From positions 441,191,531-441,255,530 of the forward strand of contig CM077665.1 in assembly GCA_039707655.1 (NCBI GenBank): a DNA stretch of 64,000 nucleotides. Reading direction: 5' to 3'. The notes under the pieces were generated by a model. That model saw only the letters and a program-made list of their open reading frames with translations, searched no databases and was not told the origin of the DNA. Shown here one piece after another: positions 41,147 to 53,156 of the stretch. Made by a program: the position numbers and the translations under genes. Position 1 is the first letter of the stretch, and each line of letters opens with the position of its first letter. The stretch comes from Elymus sibiricus. Taxonomy: Eukaryota; Streptophyta; Magnoliopsida; Poales; Poaceae.

Positions 41147-42788
41147 AGAGCCGGTGCTCGATCTCCCAACATCTTCAGCCCCGGTGGCTCTAGGGCCGCA
41201 GGGCCAAAAGGAGATGGTCCCTCCCCTATCAATTGGGGACAGGGCCAAGAGAACATTGCCGCCCCCGCGCGGCCTTGACCAGGTCGATCTATTAGGCCGG
41301 CAACAGGAGGTGGAGGCAGCTTTGACGAGCCCCTCCATGCTTCCCGATCACCATGCCCTGCTCGGCACGACATTTACACAATTCCGGTCTGCTGAGGCCA
41401 GAATTCTAGTGGTGTTCCTTGGCCTTTCAAAAGTCTCAAGGTAAGCTTATTTGTAGTTTTATTCTACATAATCAATGTTTCCAAACAATACACTAAGTAT
41501 GTCCAGTAGCCCTTTAAGGACGACGTTTGCAAAATATTATCCGAAGACTTATACAAAATTTAATTATGAAAAGGATCCATCTTTTGAAAGTATGGATGCA
41601 GTAGCCCCCGAGCCTCAAGTTAATTTATTTGACTGGCTTGAGGGTCACTTTATATATGTGCAGTAGCTCCCGAGACTCTTGTCGGCTTAATAAAGCCGAC
41701 GAGAGGATCGAGTCATGAATTCAGAGTCTTATACATTTGTGCATGTGTTTAAATGCAGGCCCCCACGTCTTCTTCGGCCTCCAACTTAGCTGAGTTGGAG
41801 AAGTAGATCTGAAGAGGACATGAATCTGCTTCAGAAGTAGATGGAGAAGGCACTAGATAAATAGTTTGCGTGTGCACCAATAATTTTTCTATTTTAAACA
41901 CCTTGCCTATTAATTTACGTGCATTGAATGTTACATCAGCTGTTGGGAAAGAAATGGCAGGCTTGCGTGCCGAGCTTAACAAGGCTCGGTTGGAAGATGA
42001 GCAGCAAAGGGCTGCGGCAAAAAAAGTGCATGAAGGAACTTGCCATGGAGTGTGATGCTCTACAAAAAGATCAAGCTCGGATTACCGAGGCTGAGGAGGA
42101 TCTCAAGGGCGTCGTTGCTGAACATGACACTCTTTGGTCCTCAAAGGAGAAGGACGCCGCCGAGCTCAAGAAACTTGACTTGACACGTCAGGAGGCCCTG
42201 TCCTAGGCAAAGGCGACCCAAGAGGAGCTTTGATTGGCAGCCCAAGCAGCCGCCGATAAGCCATATTTATTGTAGTGCATCTTCGGAAATCACGCCTTCC
42301 CCGAGTTGATCCAAAACTAGCGTTTATTAGGCGCTTTCTTGGATCTTCCATTCGACGGGCGTGAGGACACAGCCGAGCAGAGGGCCTTTTAGGCACAGTT
42401 CCAAGCGCTTGCACGCCCCAACTCCTCGGTGATCATATTAAGCAACAAGCCGAATTGTACAGAGTCGTCAAGCCAGCTCTTGAAGACCTATGCATAGCCC
42501 TATGGCCAACTGAGCCATTGCCGAGCAGCTTCTTCGGCCTGGCCCATTGTCTCCAAGGAGCCGTGGCTCGAGTCGACCTATGGAACTGTCCGGCCTGCCT
42601 GGAGGGTACTCGACAGGCGTATGTGTCTGAAGACGCATTGGCCGAAGCTGGAGGCGGAGCCGATGGCGCAAGGTATACTACAGGGGGAAAATCGCATGCA
42701 CGAGCAATATTTTGAGGCGGTGATGCAGGGTGCCCAGGTGTACGAGGCGAAGTGCCGCAAGGATTCAATCCTTGAAAACATTGATTGA
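41147..42788 (+). pseudogene. Opposite-strand ORF of the Gypsy element, 3' part, coiled coil
   Basis: Starts right after the CACTA end with an open piece to about 41440 (DQVDLLGRQQEVEAALTSPS), followed by GTAAGC and an intron-like AT-rich stretch with CAG near 41755. A coiled-coil segment follows (GKEMAGLRAELNKARLEDEQ, then a frameshift near 42030, then KDQARITEAEEDLKGVV), interrupted by several stops (from 42204), and a last piece ends EAKCRKDSILENID at TGA 42786-42788. This fits a spliced antisense ORF with a coiled-coil protein. Linking it to 28080-29856 is inference from strand, order and element type. Confidence 0.4.
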
Positions 42789-43935
42789 TCACTCTATGTT
42801 CTCCCTCGGTATGTCGAGGTGTTATTTGTATAAAAAGACAAGTCTTATTTTGCTGATGAGAAGTTTATTTTTATTTATGCTTATTCTGACTCAACTGTGA
42901 CTACTAAAATGGAAAGTTGGCCAGTCGCCGGCTTCTACTCCTTAGTAGATATTATTAGGGTGTTTCCTGACTAAAAAAGGCAACCCTTAGCCGACGCCTT
43001 GGTGCCCGCAGGTGGTTGTAATAGTGGAAACAAGGCAATCAAAAATTAAGGCTAAAACTTTCACTTAGTCATAGGAGCATGAGTTTGGGGGCAAGTTAAT
43101 AGCCTCCGGTATATGGTGAGTGTTCGGATAAATCTGAGGTCGAGCCATGTACACTTCAGGCCCTGTAAGGAGGAAAAGCCCTTCATTTGACACGGTGTAA
43201 CCACCATCGGTTATTTAGTTTGACACTGTCCTCGGATCGCCGACAATTTATGCATATTGTGACAGTGAGCTTTCGTCTTTTCCAACTGAGGGACTGTACC
43301 GATTGAATCAGAAGTAACGATCGCAGTGGTGCTCCCTTTTCGCCCTTAGCCAAACAATGCAGAGACGTAAGGGGTAAACACAAGAGCCGGGCAACCCAAC
43401 TATTGACCAAAGACACGAGTGGAAATTGATGCATAAAATTGCAATATCCGAGGATGATGAGACGAGGTCTTTACGTTAGTACCATGGCACTATGGTGGGC
43501 TTGGTATAGAGAAGAGCCCCCTAGTTTCAATTAGTAATATGCTTCTAAAGGCATGTACTATTTGTATCGCAAGAGTTATACTCAGCTTGCCAAGGAAAAA
43601 AAGATGAACGGAAAAGACACCATAAATGCGTGCGTGGACCGACCACTAAGGTCTTCTCTTTATTTATTAGTTCGGTTGAACCTAACAATCCGATCTCTTG
43701 ATACAACTTTAAAATATACATAAAAAAGAAAATGTGAAGGAGGCAATACATCAAGCTTCTGCGGTCGGGTTTGATATCCTGTCTTGGTCACGCTGTGAGC
43801 TTGCCCACCGTGCCGTGTACCAGTGTTTTCTTGTCTAGCCCGAGGACTATTATCTTTGCCTTCTACGGTGCCCCTTTCTTGTTTTAAAGCACTTCAGAGG
43901 CGATCCTATTTACAAGTTCTTATCTGCAAAGGCTC
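42789..43935. other. Gypsy non-coding region
   Basis: No supported coding frame on either strand. It lies between the 3' ends of the plus ORF and the minus gag-protease. No reverse transcriptase or integrase motif could be read here. Confidence 0.45.
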
Positions 43936-46029
43936 CTAACTATTAAGCCCTTGACTAGCCCCCGGTCGGGCCCCATTGTTTTTGGAATGAACTACGCAGC
44001 CTGAATGGCCGGGGTGCGTTTGAGCACATATCGATTTACCCAACAAATGTGCTATAGTTTGTTTGTCCTCCACAACCTCCCATGGAATTTTTAGCGAAAA
44101 ATTATGTGCCCGAGGAATGTAGTCTTCGCTCAGGTAAGGGGGGCCGTGGAGCACGTATCCCTATGTAGGGCTACCAACTGATCGCCTTGAGGTGAAGTTC
44201 ACACTTCGTGAATGCTTGGACCTCTCACACTTGATCCAGCGTGGGCCCTGGATGTTTCCTTGGTGGCTTGAACCTCGACCACGAAGGCGATAGTTTGCTC
44301 CTTAGTACGGAGGGAGCACTCCGTGTTCCCTTTGACTGTGATAACGCCGTTCGGCCCTGACATTTTTAGCTTTAGATAAGCATAATGCGGGACGACTTGG
44401 AATCGAGTGAAAGCAGTTCGCCCGAGGAGTGTGTGATAACCATTGCGGAAGGGTACAATGACGAAGATTAACCCCTTTCTTCAAAAGTTATCGGGTGTGA
44501 TGAAGACTACATCTAAGGTCACAACCCTGGAGCATTGCAGCTCAATGCCCGGTATTATATCTTTGAAAGTGGTACTACTGGCCTTAATCCCTGTTGGGTC
44601 AATATTCATCTTATTGACATCATCATGTATTAGATTGAGGCTACTACCCCCATCCATAAGGACTCAGGTCTGATGGAAACCGTCCACTATGGGGTCCAGT
44701 AGCAGAACCGTTGTTCCTTCATGACGGATACAAGTCGGATGGTCCCTTCGATCTAAGGTTATCGGGAATTCCGACCATGGGTTGTACGTCCGCACGACAT
44801 GATTTAAAGTGTAAACATCTCTTAGCGCGCGCTTCCTCTCTTTCTTGGTGACATGAGTACCATAGATCATGTTTAGGTCTTTTACTTCAGGAGGGAATTG
44901 TTTCTGGTCGCCGTTATTGGGGTCGAGCTGGCGCCATCCTCATTACAGGGTTGACCCTTGCCTTGGTGCTCAGCTGCTATTTTGTCGACTTGCTTGATCC
45001 CCCAGCAGTCCCGGTCAGAGTGAGTAGTGGGCTTGTGAGGAGTACCATGAATTGCACAAGGATTGTCTAGTATCTTATCCAAAGTTGACGGGCCATTTCT
45101 ATTCCCCTGGAAAGGCTTCTTCTTGTGGCCTCTGCATTGATTGATGAATCCAACATTTACTGCCGCCTCATCGGCGTTGCTGCCATTCCCCCTGTTATGA
45201 CGATTGTTGTTTTTGTTGCGCTGAGGCTTCCCATTCCCATCACGCACTTCCGAGGTGCCTGGATCAACACTGTTGTTGCTTCTACGAGCCAACCAGATAT
45301 CTTCTCCTGCAAAGAATCGAGTCATTAGGCATGTGAGGGCTACCATTGTTCGTGGCTTATCCTGTCCGAGCTATCTCACAAGCCATTCATCGCGGATGTT
45401 GTGCCGGAAAGCGGCCATTGTTTCAGTGTCGGGACTATGTAAGATTTTGTTTTTCTTTGTTAGCAACCAATTCCAAAATTGCCTGGCTGACTCTCTGGGC
45501 TACTGTACAACATGGATGAGGTCATCGGCGTCTGGGGGCCGAACATAAGTGCCCTGAAAATTAGCCCGAAACACATCCTTAAGATCCTCCCAGTTGTCAA
45601 TGGAGTTCTCGGGGAAGCTATTCAACCAATGCCTCATCGGTCCTTTGACCTTAAATGGTAGAAATTTGATGGCATGGAGGTCATCACCTCGTGCCATATG
45701 AATGTGGAGGAGTAAGTCCTCAATCCATACAGCGGGACTAGTCATTCCATCGTATTGTTTAATGTTAACATGCTTAAACCCTTCTAGAAACATGTGTTGC
45801 ATAACCTCGTCCGTGAAACACATCAAGTGAGCAGCTCCTCTGGCCCGATCTGCGATGTGAAGGAGGTTGGACGTTGTTGTCCGATCATGTGTTCCACCAT
45901 GCTTGGATAACATGCCATATATCCTGCTTGTCGAGCAGGCACGCGTTCCCTCGATCCGTAAATGGAGCGTGATGGAGCGGGTGGCCTTGAAGTTAGTTCC
46001 TTTCGTAAATCGTATGTCTTAGTGGTCAA
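43936..46029 (-). pseudogene. Gypsy gag-protease, decayed
   Basis: Gag N-terminus in 45823-46029, gag core in 45500-45913 (MRHWLNSFPENSIDNWEDLK, VFRANFQGTY), basic and Cys/His tail in 44882-45346 (CAIHGTPHKPTTHSDRDCW), protease start in 44664-44870 (ERKRALRDVY, FPITLDRRDHP). The active-site box MDGGSSLN is near 44655-44672 in a shifted frame, followed by FVIVPFRNGYHTLLGRTAFT down to about 44213, with a stop inside. Gag packages RNA and protease cuts the polyprotein. The broken frames show a dead copy. No polymerase follows before the plus-strand ORF, so this Gypsy is gag-protease only. Confidence 0.68.
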
Positions 46030-46573
46030 TACTAGTCCTTGCCATGACGACAGGGTATCGTAGGGGGCTCTGGATACCCACCTGCTGTCTTAGTACGGTC
46101 TCGGGGTGGGCAGTCGTTCATCACAACCCATTCACGCTTGGATAGCATGTTGACGTCGATTTCTACGTCGAACTCAGGGAACTCAAGGTTTTGCTTGGCC
46201 CCGAGGAGATCGACCCATTTGTCATCGAGCTCGTCCTGGTCGGATTTGATCTTTCGGCTTTGCTTCTTTATGCTCTTGGCGATGCTTATTAATCACCGTC
46301 GGAAGTTTTCTAGCGGAGGATTGCAAGGGGCTCTTCGGGGACGTCAAACTCATCGGGTTCGAGGCTTATGTCCTCCTCGGATTCCGGTAAGTAGTTATCG
46401 TGTTCGGGGTCATCATCATCCCCGACCTCCAGGGCGATGTCGATATTCCTAGTGCTGATGTCCTTGCCGTTGTCCTAGTCCTCGACACCGTCCGGAGTGG
46501 CACCGTTATCGGTGGCATCGCTGTTGGTAGTGTTGTTGTTGGCATCCCATTACCAGTGCTCTTAGTTCCTCAT
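46030..46573 (-). other. Upstream part of the Gypsy gag region
   Basis: GC-rich, low-complexity acidic-coding stretches on the minus strand (Asp/Asn-type triplets at 46480-46550) without a continuous frame. Probably degraded gag N-terminus or leader. Confidence 0.35.
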
Positions 46574-48184
46574 TGATGTCAACTATACAACTTTATTCTT
46601 GTAGACTCTGTTGGGTCTCCAAGCACAGAGTTTTGTAGGATAGTAGCAATTTTCCCTCAAGTGGATGACCTAAGGTTTATCAATCCGTGGGAGGTGTAGG
46701 ATGAAGATGGTCTCTCTCGAACAACCCTGCAATCAAATACAAGAAATCTCTTGTGTCCCCAACACACCCAATACAATGGTAAATTGTATAGGTGCACTAG
46801 TTCGGCGAAGAGATGGTGATACAAGTGCAATATGGATGGTAGATATATGTTTTTGTAATCTAAAAATATAAAAACAGCAAGGTAACAAGTGGCAAACAGC
46901 GAGCAAAACGTTGTATAAGTGCTTGGAAATAAGGCCTAGGGTTCATACTTTCACTAGTGCAATCTCTCAACAATGCTAACATAATAGAATCATATGATTA
47001 TCCCTCAACGTGCAACAAAGAATCACTCCAAAGTTCATATCTAGCAGAGAACATAAGATGAGATTGTTGTAGGTAGTAAGAACCACCTCAAAGTTACCCT
47101 TTCCGATCAATCTATTGGGCTATTTCTATAGGTGTCACAAACAGCCCTAGAGTTCATACTAAAATAACACCAATGATACATATCAATCAACCCTAATGTC
47201 ACCTAGATACTCCAATGTCACCTCAAGTATCCGTGGGTTAATTATTTGACACGCATCAAACAATTTCAGATTCATCATATTCAATCCAACACAAAGAACT
47301 TCAAAGAGTACCCCAAGATATCTATCGGTGAAGGTAGGACAAGATCGTGTATCAAACCCTATGCATAGATTACCCCATTGTCACCACGAAAATCCGCAAG
47401 TTGAGTACAAAGACATACATCAAGTGATCTCAAATCTGATATTCAATCCGGCATAACAAAATCTCAAAGGGAAAGATTCAATTCATCACAACAAGATAGC
47501 AAGGGAAGAACACTATATGATCCAACTATATTAACAAAGCCCGTGATACATCAAGATTGTGCCATCTCAAGAACACGAGATAGAGAGAGAGAGAGAGAGA
47601 GATTAAACACATAACTACTGGTACATACCCTCAACCCCGAGGGTGAACTGCTCCCTCCTCGTCATGGCCTCCGCCGGGATGATGAAGATGGCCACTGGTG
47701 ATGATTTCCCCTCTCCGGCAAGGTACTGGAAAGGCTCTGGATGGCTTTTTCTTCGATACAGAGAGTTGCGGCGGCGGAGCGGAAGTTTTAGGTTAATTTC
47801 TGAAGGTTTCGTATATATAGGATTTTTCAGTGTTGGAATCACGCCTGCCGGAGCCACGTGGGCCCCACAAGCCATAAGGGCACGCCCAAGGGGGTGGGCG
47901 CGCCCTGTAGGCTTGTGGCCCACAGGTGGCTCCCCTCCAGTGGTTCTTCGCTCCGGTATTTCTTATTTCCTCCAAAAAATCATAAAAAAGTTTCGGGCGA
48001 TTCCGAGAACTTTTATTTTTTGCACAAAAAACAACACCACGGTAATTCTGCTGAAAACAATGTTAGTCCGGGTTAGTTCTAAATAAATCATATAAAGTGC
48101 ATCAAAACCATATAAAAGTATTGTAAACATAGGCAAACATGGCATGAATACTTCATAAATTATCGATACGTTGGAGACGTATCA
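46574..48184 (-). repeat. Type B LTR, minus orientation, inserted in the Gypsy leader/gag
   Basis: The plus strand begins TGATGTCAACTATACAACTT and ends TTGGAGACGTATCA. It is the inverted counterpart of 30518-32070. The flanking five bases differ (CTCAT left, GTCGC right), so it is not a clean solo LTR by target duplication. Recombination or mutation is possible. Confidence 0.75.
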
Positions 48185-49020
48185 GTCGCCTCCTGCAACG
48201 GCGGGGGCTCCTTCTCTCCTTCTTCATCCTTCGGAGTGTTCACCATGTAGACATCATAGGTGGAGGTGGGCGCCCACTTGCCAGTGTTTTAGGTGGTCAG
48301 GGGTGATGTTGTGCAAGACATATCGTCGTCATCTCCGCCCATGTCAACCGCTTCGTCAGAGGCGTAGTCCATACATCGGCTAAATCCTCGATTGTAGCGA
48401 TTAGGTGGGTGGTGGGAGGGACAAAAATTTCAGTGTCATCAGATTTACATCTGATCTGGTCATATACCGAAGTCTGCCCGTCCAAAATCCCCATGCTCTG
48501 AATCTGATCTATCATCTTGTTCAGAAGCATGAGGTCGGCCTCGTCCATCTTTTGACAGTAGGTAGGGCTGAACCGTAGTGTGCCCGACATGCCACATGAC
48601 GCAGCTTCGGGACATTCGTCAACCATGATAGAGGCTTGATCTGGTGACGCAATGTTTGGATCCGAGCTCGAAGTCAGATCTGAGGTATTAGCTGCTCCCT
48701 GGTTCCTTCTTGAGATTGAATCTGAACTTTGGACGATGGTATCCACAGGCTTCTCGGGCTGACTTGATGCCGAACCCAAGAGAGCAAGGTCGTCGGTAGA
48801 GTCAACGGCGTATTCTAGATTTCCAAACCCGAGGACTTGTCCTGGGGTGAAGTTCTCGTCCTGGCGGAGATGGCCAGTCGAATCAGCATGCAACACGACG
48901 CCACTGAAGGCGAATAGCTGGCCCGGGATGAAAGTGCTCCTGCAGACGATGTCATTGTTGATTAGCAGACGATCCATCAATACTTTATGGTCACCGAGAG
49001 GGACATGCATGGGCCAGCAA
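48185..49020 (-). other. Gypsy leader with a long open frame
   Basis: Minus 48297-49010 is open for 237 codons (from MHVPLGDHKVLMDRLL) and contains GQLFAFSGVVLHADSTGHL and MDEADLMLLNKMIDQIQSMG. It lies between the LTR and gag, so it may be the gag N-terminus or a leader ORF. No known domain is seen. The expected PBS next to the LTR could not be assigned to a tRNA. Confidence 0.4.
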
Positions 49021-49534
49021 TGTTGGTGCTAAAACCGACATACCTCGGGTAGGGTGGAGCGATGGTCAACATCATGTAGAGGGACAAGGTTTTACCTAGG
49101 TTTGGGCCCTCTCGACGAGGTAAAACCCGATGTCCTGCTTGTGTTGTATTGATTGTGGACGGGGTACAAAGTATATGATGATCTACCTTGAGATCATATG
49201 ATTGTGTTCTAAGCTCTAAAACTTATATGCATACCTCTAAAGGCTAAAGACTAAATCCCTCGGCTTATATAGACACCATGGGTATCCAGGGTTTACATAT
49301 GGTCGATTACCATGTAGGGATAAACATATCGATTATTCAAATATGCCTGGAAGTATATGCCAAGTCTTCGGAGGAGTCCACCATCAGTATGCCGAGGGCC
49401 AAAGCTTCAGGATTCCTTCCTTCAATAGTTAGTGGGTTATCGGCCTAGCCCATGGATGACAGGTCAACATGGTAAGCACCCCTTAATCCCGGACACAATC
49501 GGTATCCCCTGAACTAGTCTTCAAAGCCGAGGCA
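49021..49534 (-). repeat. Gypsy 5' LTR candidate, 514 bp
   Basis: The plus strand runs TGTTGGTGCTAAAACCGACA to AAGCCGAGGCA, homologous to 26853-27380 with many substitutions and small indels. A TATATA-type box reads on the minus strand near 49266. The leader and gag follow on the same strand at the left. Confidence 0.72.
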
Positions 49535-51176
49535 TATCAACTATTCCAAGATCAATCATAACAGGGCAATCATTAAGTTGAATAATTACACCATGTTTAA
49601 TCCCTACTTCTTGCGTCAAGGTAGAATTGACCATATTCAATTTAATTTCTCTATCAACAAAAGGACCAAGATTGAGATCATCATAAATGGACTTAGGGAT
49701 AGTAGAAGCACTAGCATCTAGATCACATGAACATTAAAATTATTAAAAACCAATCTCAGTTTCAATAGTAGGCTCAAATATATCCTCTTGCTTAGTGGGT
49801 AGATTACCATATAGCTTATTTCCTTCATCTTCTAACTCACGTACCTTAACTGCAACATGATCAACAAAATGTTTATATGCCTCATCATTTTGTATCTCAG
49901 ATAGTGGATGCTTCAATGTCACATCTTCATGAAATCCGCAACAGAGTAAGATTGGTCGGTTATATGGCTCCCGCTGAGCTCCTATGAATCTTCTTCGCTA
50001 CTTGTCATCATTTTTGACACTCTCAATCGGATTAGGTTCCTGCCTTCCAGCGAACTTCGCTATAATCAAGGTTTGACTCTCAACAATTATAGCAACATGT
50101 GCTTCCATGCTTCTAGTCCTTCCTTCTAGAGCTTGCACATCATTAGGTCCAACAATCTTATCGATCAATTGAACAAGTAAGTTATCATGATTCTTCAAGA
50201 TATTGGTAAACATAACATTTTGCTCGATTTGGCTAGCAAATAAAGTTTTTAGAATTTCATCCAAAGCAATTCTACTACCATTGCTCATTCCATTAACATT
50301 ATTTGGAACTCCACTATTATTAGATAAGGTGGTCTATAAGCATACCCATTATTTTTCCAATTAGGATTATAGTATTACAAGCACTAAAGTTAACAACATT
50401 AACATCTTCTTCGGTAAAAGTTACCTCTTCTTTACCTCAACGATGAGTTCATCAAGTTTTGTTGTCATCTCTCCATTATTCTCCTTGGAGATAACATTGA
50501 CCTTTCTTGTGGTATACCATTCTACATGCCATCGACCATGGTTCTCTTACATATCTTGAAGCAACTTACTGGCGTCATCAATAGGTATCGTCATAATAGT
50601 TCCTCCAGCAACAGTATCAAGCAGAGTTTTTGACATGGGTGGTTAAAGGACTATAAAACATATCAAGGATTAACCATTCTTCCATCCCATGATTAGGATC
50701 ATTTCGTATAGCCTCCTTCATGTGATCCCACACAAGCGCTAGTGGCTCGCGATCTTCATGCTTAAAACATGTGATCTTAGATCATAATTGCGTAATTTTT
50801 GCAGGGGAACAAAACTTAGCTAACAATTTGCTCCAGCATTCATCCCACATAGTTATGCTACCTCTAGGCAAAGCTACAAGCCATTCTTTAGCTTTTCCTC
50901 TCAAGGAGAAAGCAAATAGATGCAACTTCAAAGTGTCGGGTTCATAGCCTTTAATGCGTGTCATATCACACAACTCAGAAAAGTTGTGCAAGTGCATATC
51001 GATATCTTCAGAAGCAGAGTGCTACATCCTCCAAATTGGTATTATTGAACCATTGTTACTAGGTGAGGATTAATTTCATACAACTTGGTCGCAACATTAG
51101 GTTGTGCAATTGGTGTAGCCATAAAGTTCTCATTTAGAGCAGCAAAGTCTCCAAGATTTTGAGCCATGAAAAAATT
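49535..51176 (-). pseudogene. Second decayed Gypsy gag-protease remnant
   Basis: The minus strand starts near 51176 with MAQNLGDFAALNENFMATP. The gag core 50782-50997 has LFAFSLRGKAKEWLVALPRG and WDECWSKLLAKF; downstream in another frame come EDREPLALVWDHMKEAIR and an Asn/His-type linker. The frame 49998-50288 follows. Near 49640-49720 is a retropepsin-like CDLDASASTIPKSIYDDLNL, where the usual active-site Gly after Asp-Leu is Asp. It is cut at 49534 by the Gypsy LTR. Multiple stops and shifts show a relic. Confidence 0.55.
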
Positions 51177-51701
51177 GTGTTTCGATTACAACACTACAAA
51201 CAGAATAAAAACTAGAACAAAAAATGAAATAAAAACTCTAACACATTGACTAGTGACACAATCCATGCCTCTCCAACAATGATGCTAGAAAAGGTGGTTG
51301 ATACCCTTTAAGATCCAGTTTGGATAGCAGAAAGTTTCCCTGCCTTTTCCCCAAGGAGTGACCCTAAATTATCGTACCCAGGAGAGGATGTGCACTACGA
51401 CAGTGGTTCTAGCAAGTTCTTGTGAGAGAATTAAATTGCAGTTTCGGAACCGGGCGTTAACAATCTTAGGCATGCAAATACTTAGAATTAAAACAATCAT
51501 GGGTATGACAACTGGATTCTTACAACTATATATTTGCGCTAGGGATTATCATGATATTAATCTATGCTCTAGGAGACACCCGTTAATATGTGCTTGCGAT
51601 GCAATGAAGTGGGGGATGTGTCCAAATTACGTCTTGACAGGTGCACATCTTGCATCGAGAGTCAGTTGCCCAACCGCAGCAGGCCCTTACCATCTCGTTG
51701 G
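51177..51701. other. Unidentified DNA between Gypsy remnants
   Basis: Leader-like AT-rich sequence to about 51300, then 51300-51701 without a convincing gene or repeat match in this window. A 138-codon plus frame (51358-51774) runs into the LTR and is judged fortuitous. Confidence 0.35.
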
Positions 51702-53081
51702 TGATACGTCTCCAATGTATCTACTTTTCCAAACACTTTTTCTCTTGTTTTGGACTCTATTTTGCATGATTTGAATGAAACTAATCTGGACTGACGCTTA
51801 TTTCAGCAGAACAACCATGATGTTATTTTTTGTGCAGAAATCAAAGTTCTCAGAATTGGACGAAACTTTCTGGAGATTTTTATTGAATATATAAAAAATA
51901 CTGGAGTGAAGATCCATCGGAGGGGGCCACCAGTTGCCCAGAAGGCAACAGGGCGCGCCCACCGCCCTGGGCGCCCTGTTACCTTGTGGGGCCCATGTGG
52001 CTCTGATGACTCTAATTCCAAGCCTATATATTCATATTCTCCAAGAAAAAATAAGAGAGAAGTTTTCATCGCATTCTACAAGACAGAGCCACCGCCACCT
52101 CCCGTTCTTCCTCGGGAGGGCTGATCTGGAGTCTGTTTGGGGCTCCTGAGATGGGAATTCGTCGCCACCGTCATCACCAACCCTTCTCCATTAACAATTC
52201 CATGATGCTCACCACCGGGAGTGAGTAATTCCTTTGTAGGCCTTTTGGACGGTGATGGGATTAAATGAGATTTATCATGTAATCGAGTTATTTTGATAGG
52301 GCTTGATCCCTAGTATCCACTATGTTGTGAGATTGATGTTGCTATGACTTTGCTATGCTTAATGCTTGTCACTAGGGCCCGAGCGCCATGATTTCAGATC
52401 TGAACCTATTATGTTTTCACGAATATGAGAGTGTTTTGGATTCTATATTGCAAGTTGTATGCACCTATTATGTGTTATGGTCCGTAGACCCCAAGGTGAC
52501 AGTAATTGGGATAATATCCGGTGATGACCGTAGTTTGAGGAGTTCATGTATTCACCATGTGTTAATGCTTTGTTCCGGTTCTCTATTAAAAGGAGGCCTT
52601 AATATCTCTTAATTTCCATATGGACCCACTGCCATGGGAGGGTAGGACAAAAGATGTCATGCAAGTTCTTATTATAAGCATGTATGACTATATACGGAAT
52701 ACATGACTACATTATATTTATGAATTGGAGTTAGTTCTGTGTCGCTCTAGTGTGTAACTGTTGCATGATTAATGTCATCCAAATCAATTATCCATCACTA
52801 ATCCATGGCCTACGCTTTTCGCTTATTGGTTTTCGTTAAGTTACTTTCGTTACTACTGCCGCTACAATCAATACAATCTACTGGTTTTTACTAATCGTAT
52901 TCTTTCACAACCGTGGTACTAAAAACTTCGTTGCAGAAAGAAATTCCCGGTGTGGTTGAATTGACAAATCAACTGCTAAGACCAATAAATATTATTTGGC
53001 TCCCCTTGTGTCGAATCGATAAATTTGGGTGAAATACTATCCTCAAAGACTGTTGCGATCCCCTATACTTGTGGGCTATCA
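51702..53081 (+). repeat. Gypsy 5' LTR (TGATACGTCTCC type, third kind), 1380 bp
   Basis: Runs TGATACGTCTCCAATG to CTTGTGGGCTATCA with proper TG/CA ends, and is followed after 11 bp by a PBS. It resembles Sabrina/WHAM-like Triticeae Gypsy LTRs, but I cannot fix the family without a search. Confidence 0.78.
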
Positions 53082-53092
53082 AGACCTTTATT

Positions 53093-53110
53093 TGGCGCCG
53101 TTGCTGGGGA
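53093..53110 (+). other. Primer binding site of the Gypsy element
   Basis: TGGCGCCGTTGCTGGGGA, the primer-site wording common in Triticeae Gypsy elements; the exact tRNA was not verified. Confidence 0.7.
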
Positions 53111-53156
53111 GCATAGCTCTATTTATTGTGTTCACTAGGGATTTTGAATTGTCACT

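Larger units (their letters stand above)
26853..49534 (-). mobile_element. Possible single old non-autonomous Gypsy element with nested insertions
   Basis: A related LTR pair (26853-27380, 49021-49534), both minus, brackets a purine-rich tract, an opposite-strand ORF (28080-29856 and 41147-42788), protease and gag (44213-46029) and a leader-proximal ORF (48297-49010). The order and strands fit one Gypsy element. No reverse transcriptase or integrase is readable. Against the single-element model, outer 5-bp flanks differ (ACACA against TATCA) and the LTRs are clearly diverged. Two or more unrelated fragments of the same family remain possible. Confidence 0.45.

Noticed and set aside
46574..48184. 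Clean solo LTR with target duplication
   Set aside because: The five flanking bases on each side do not match.
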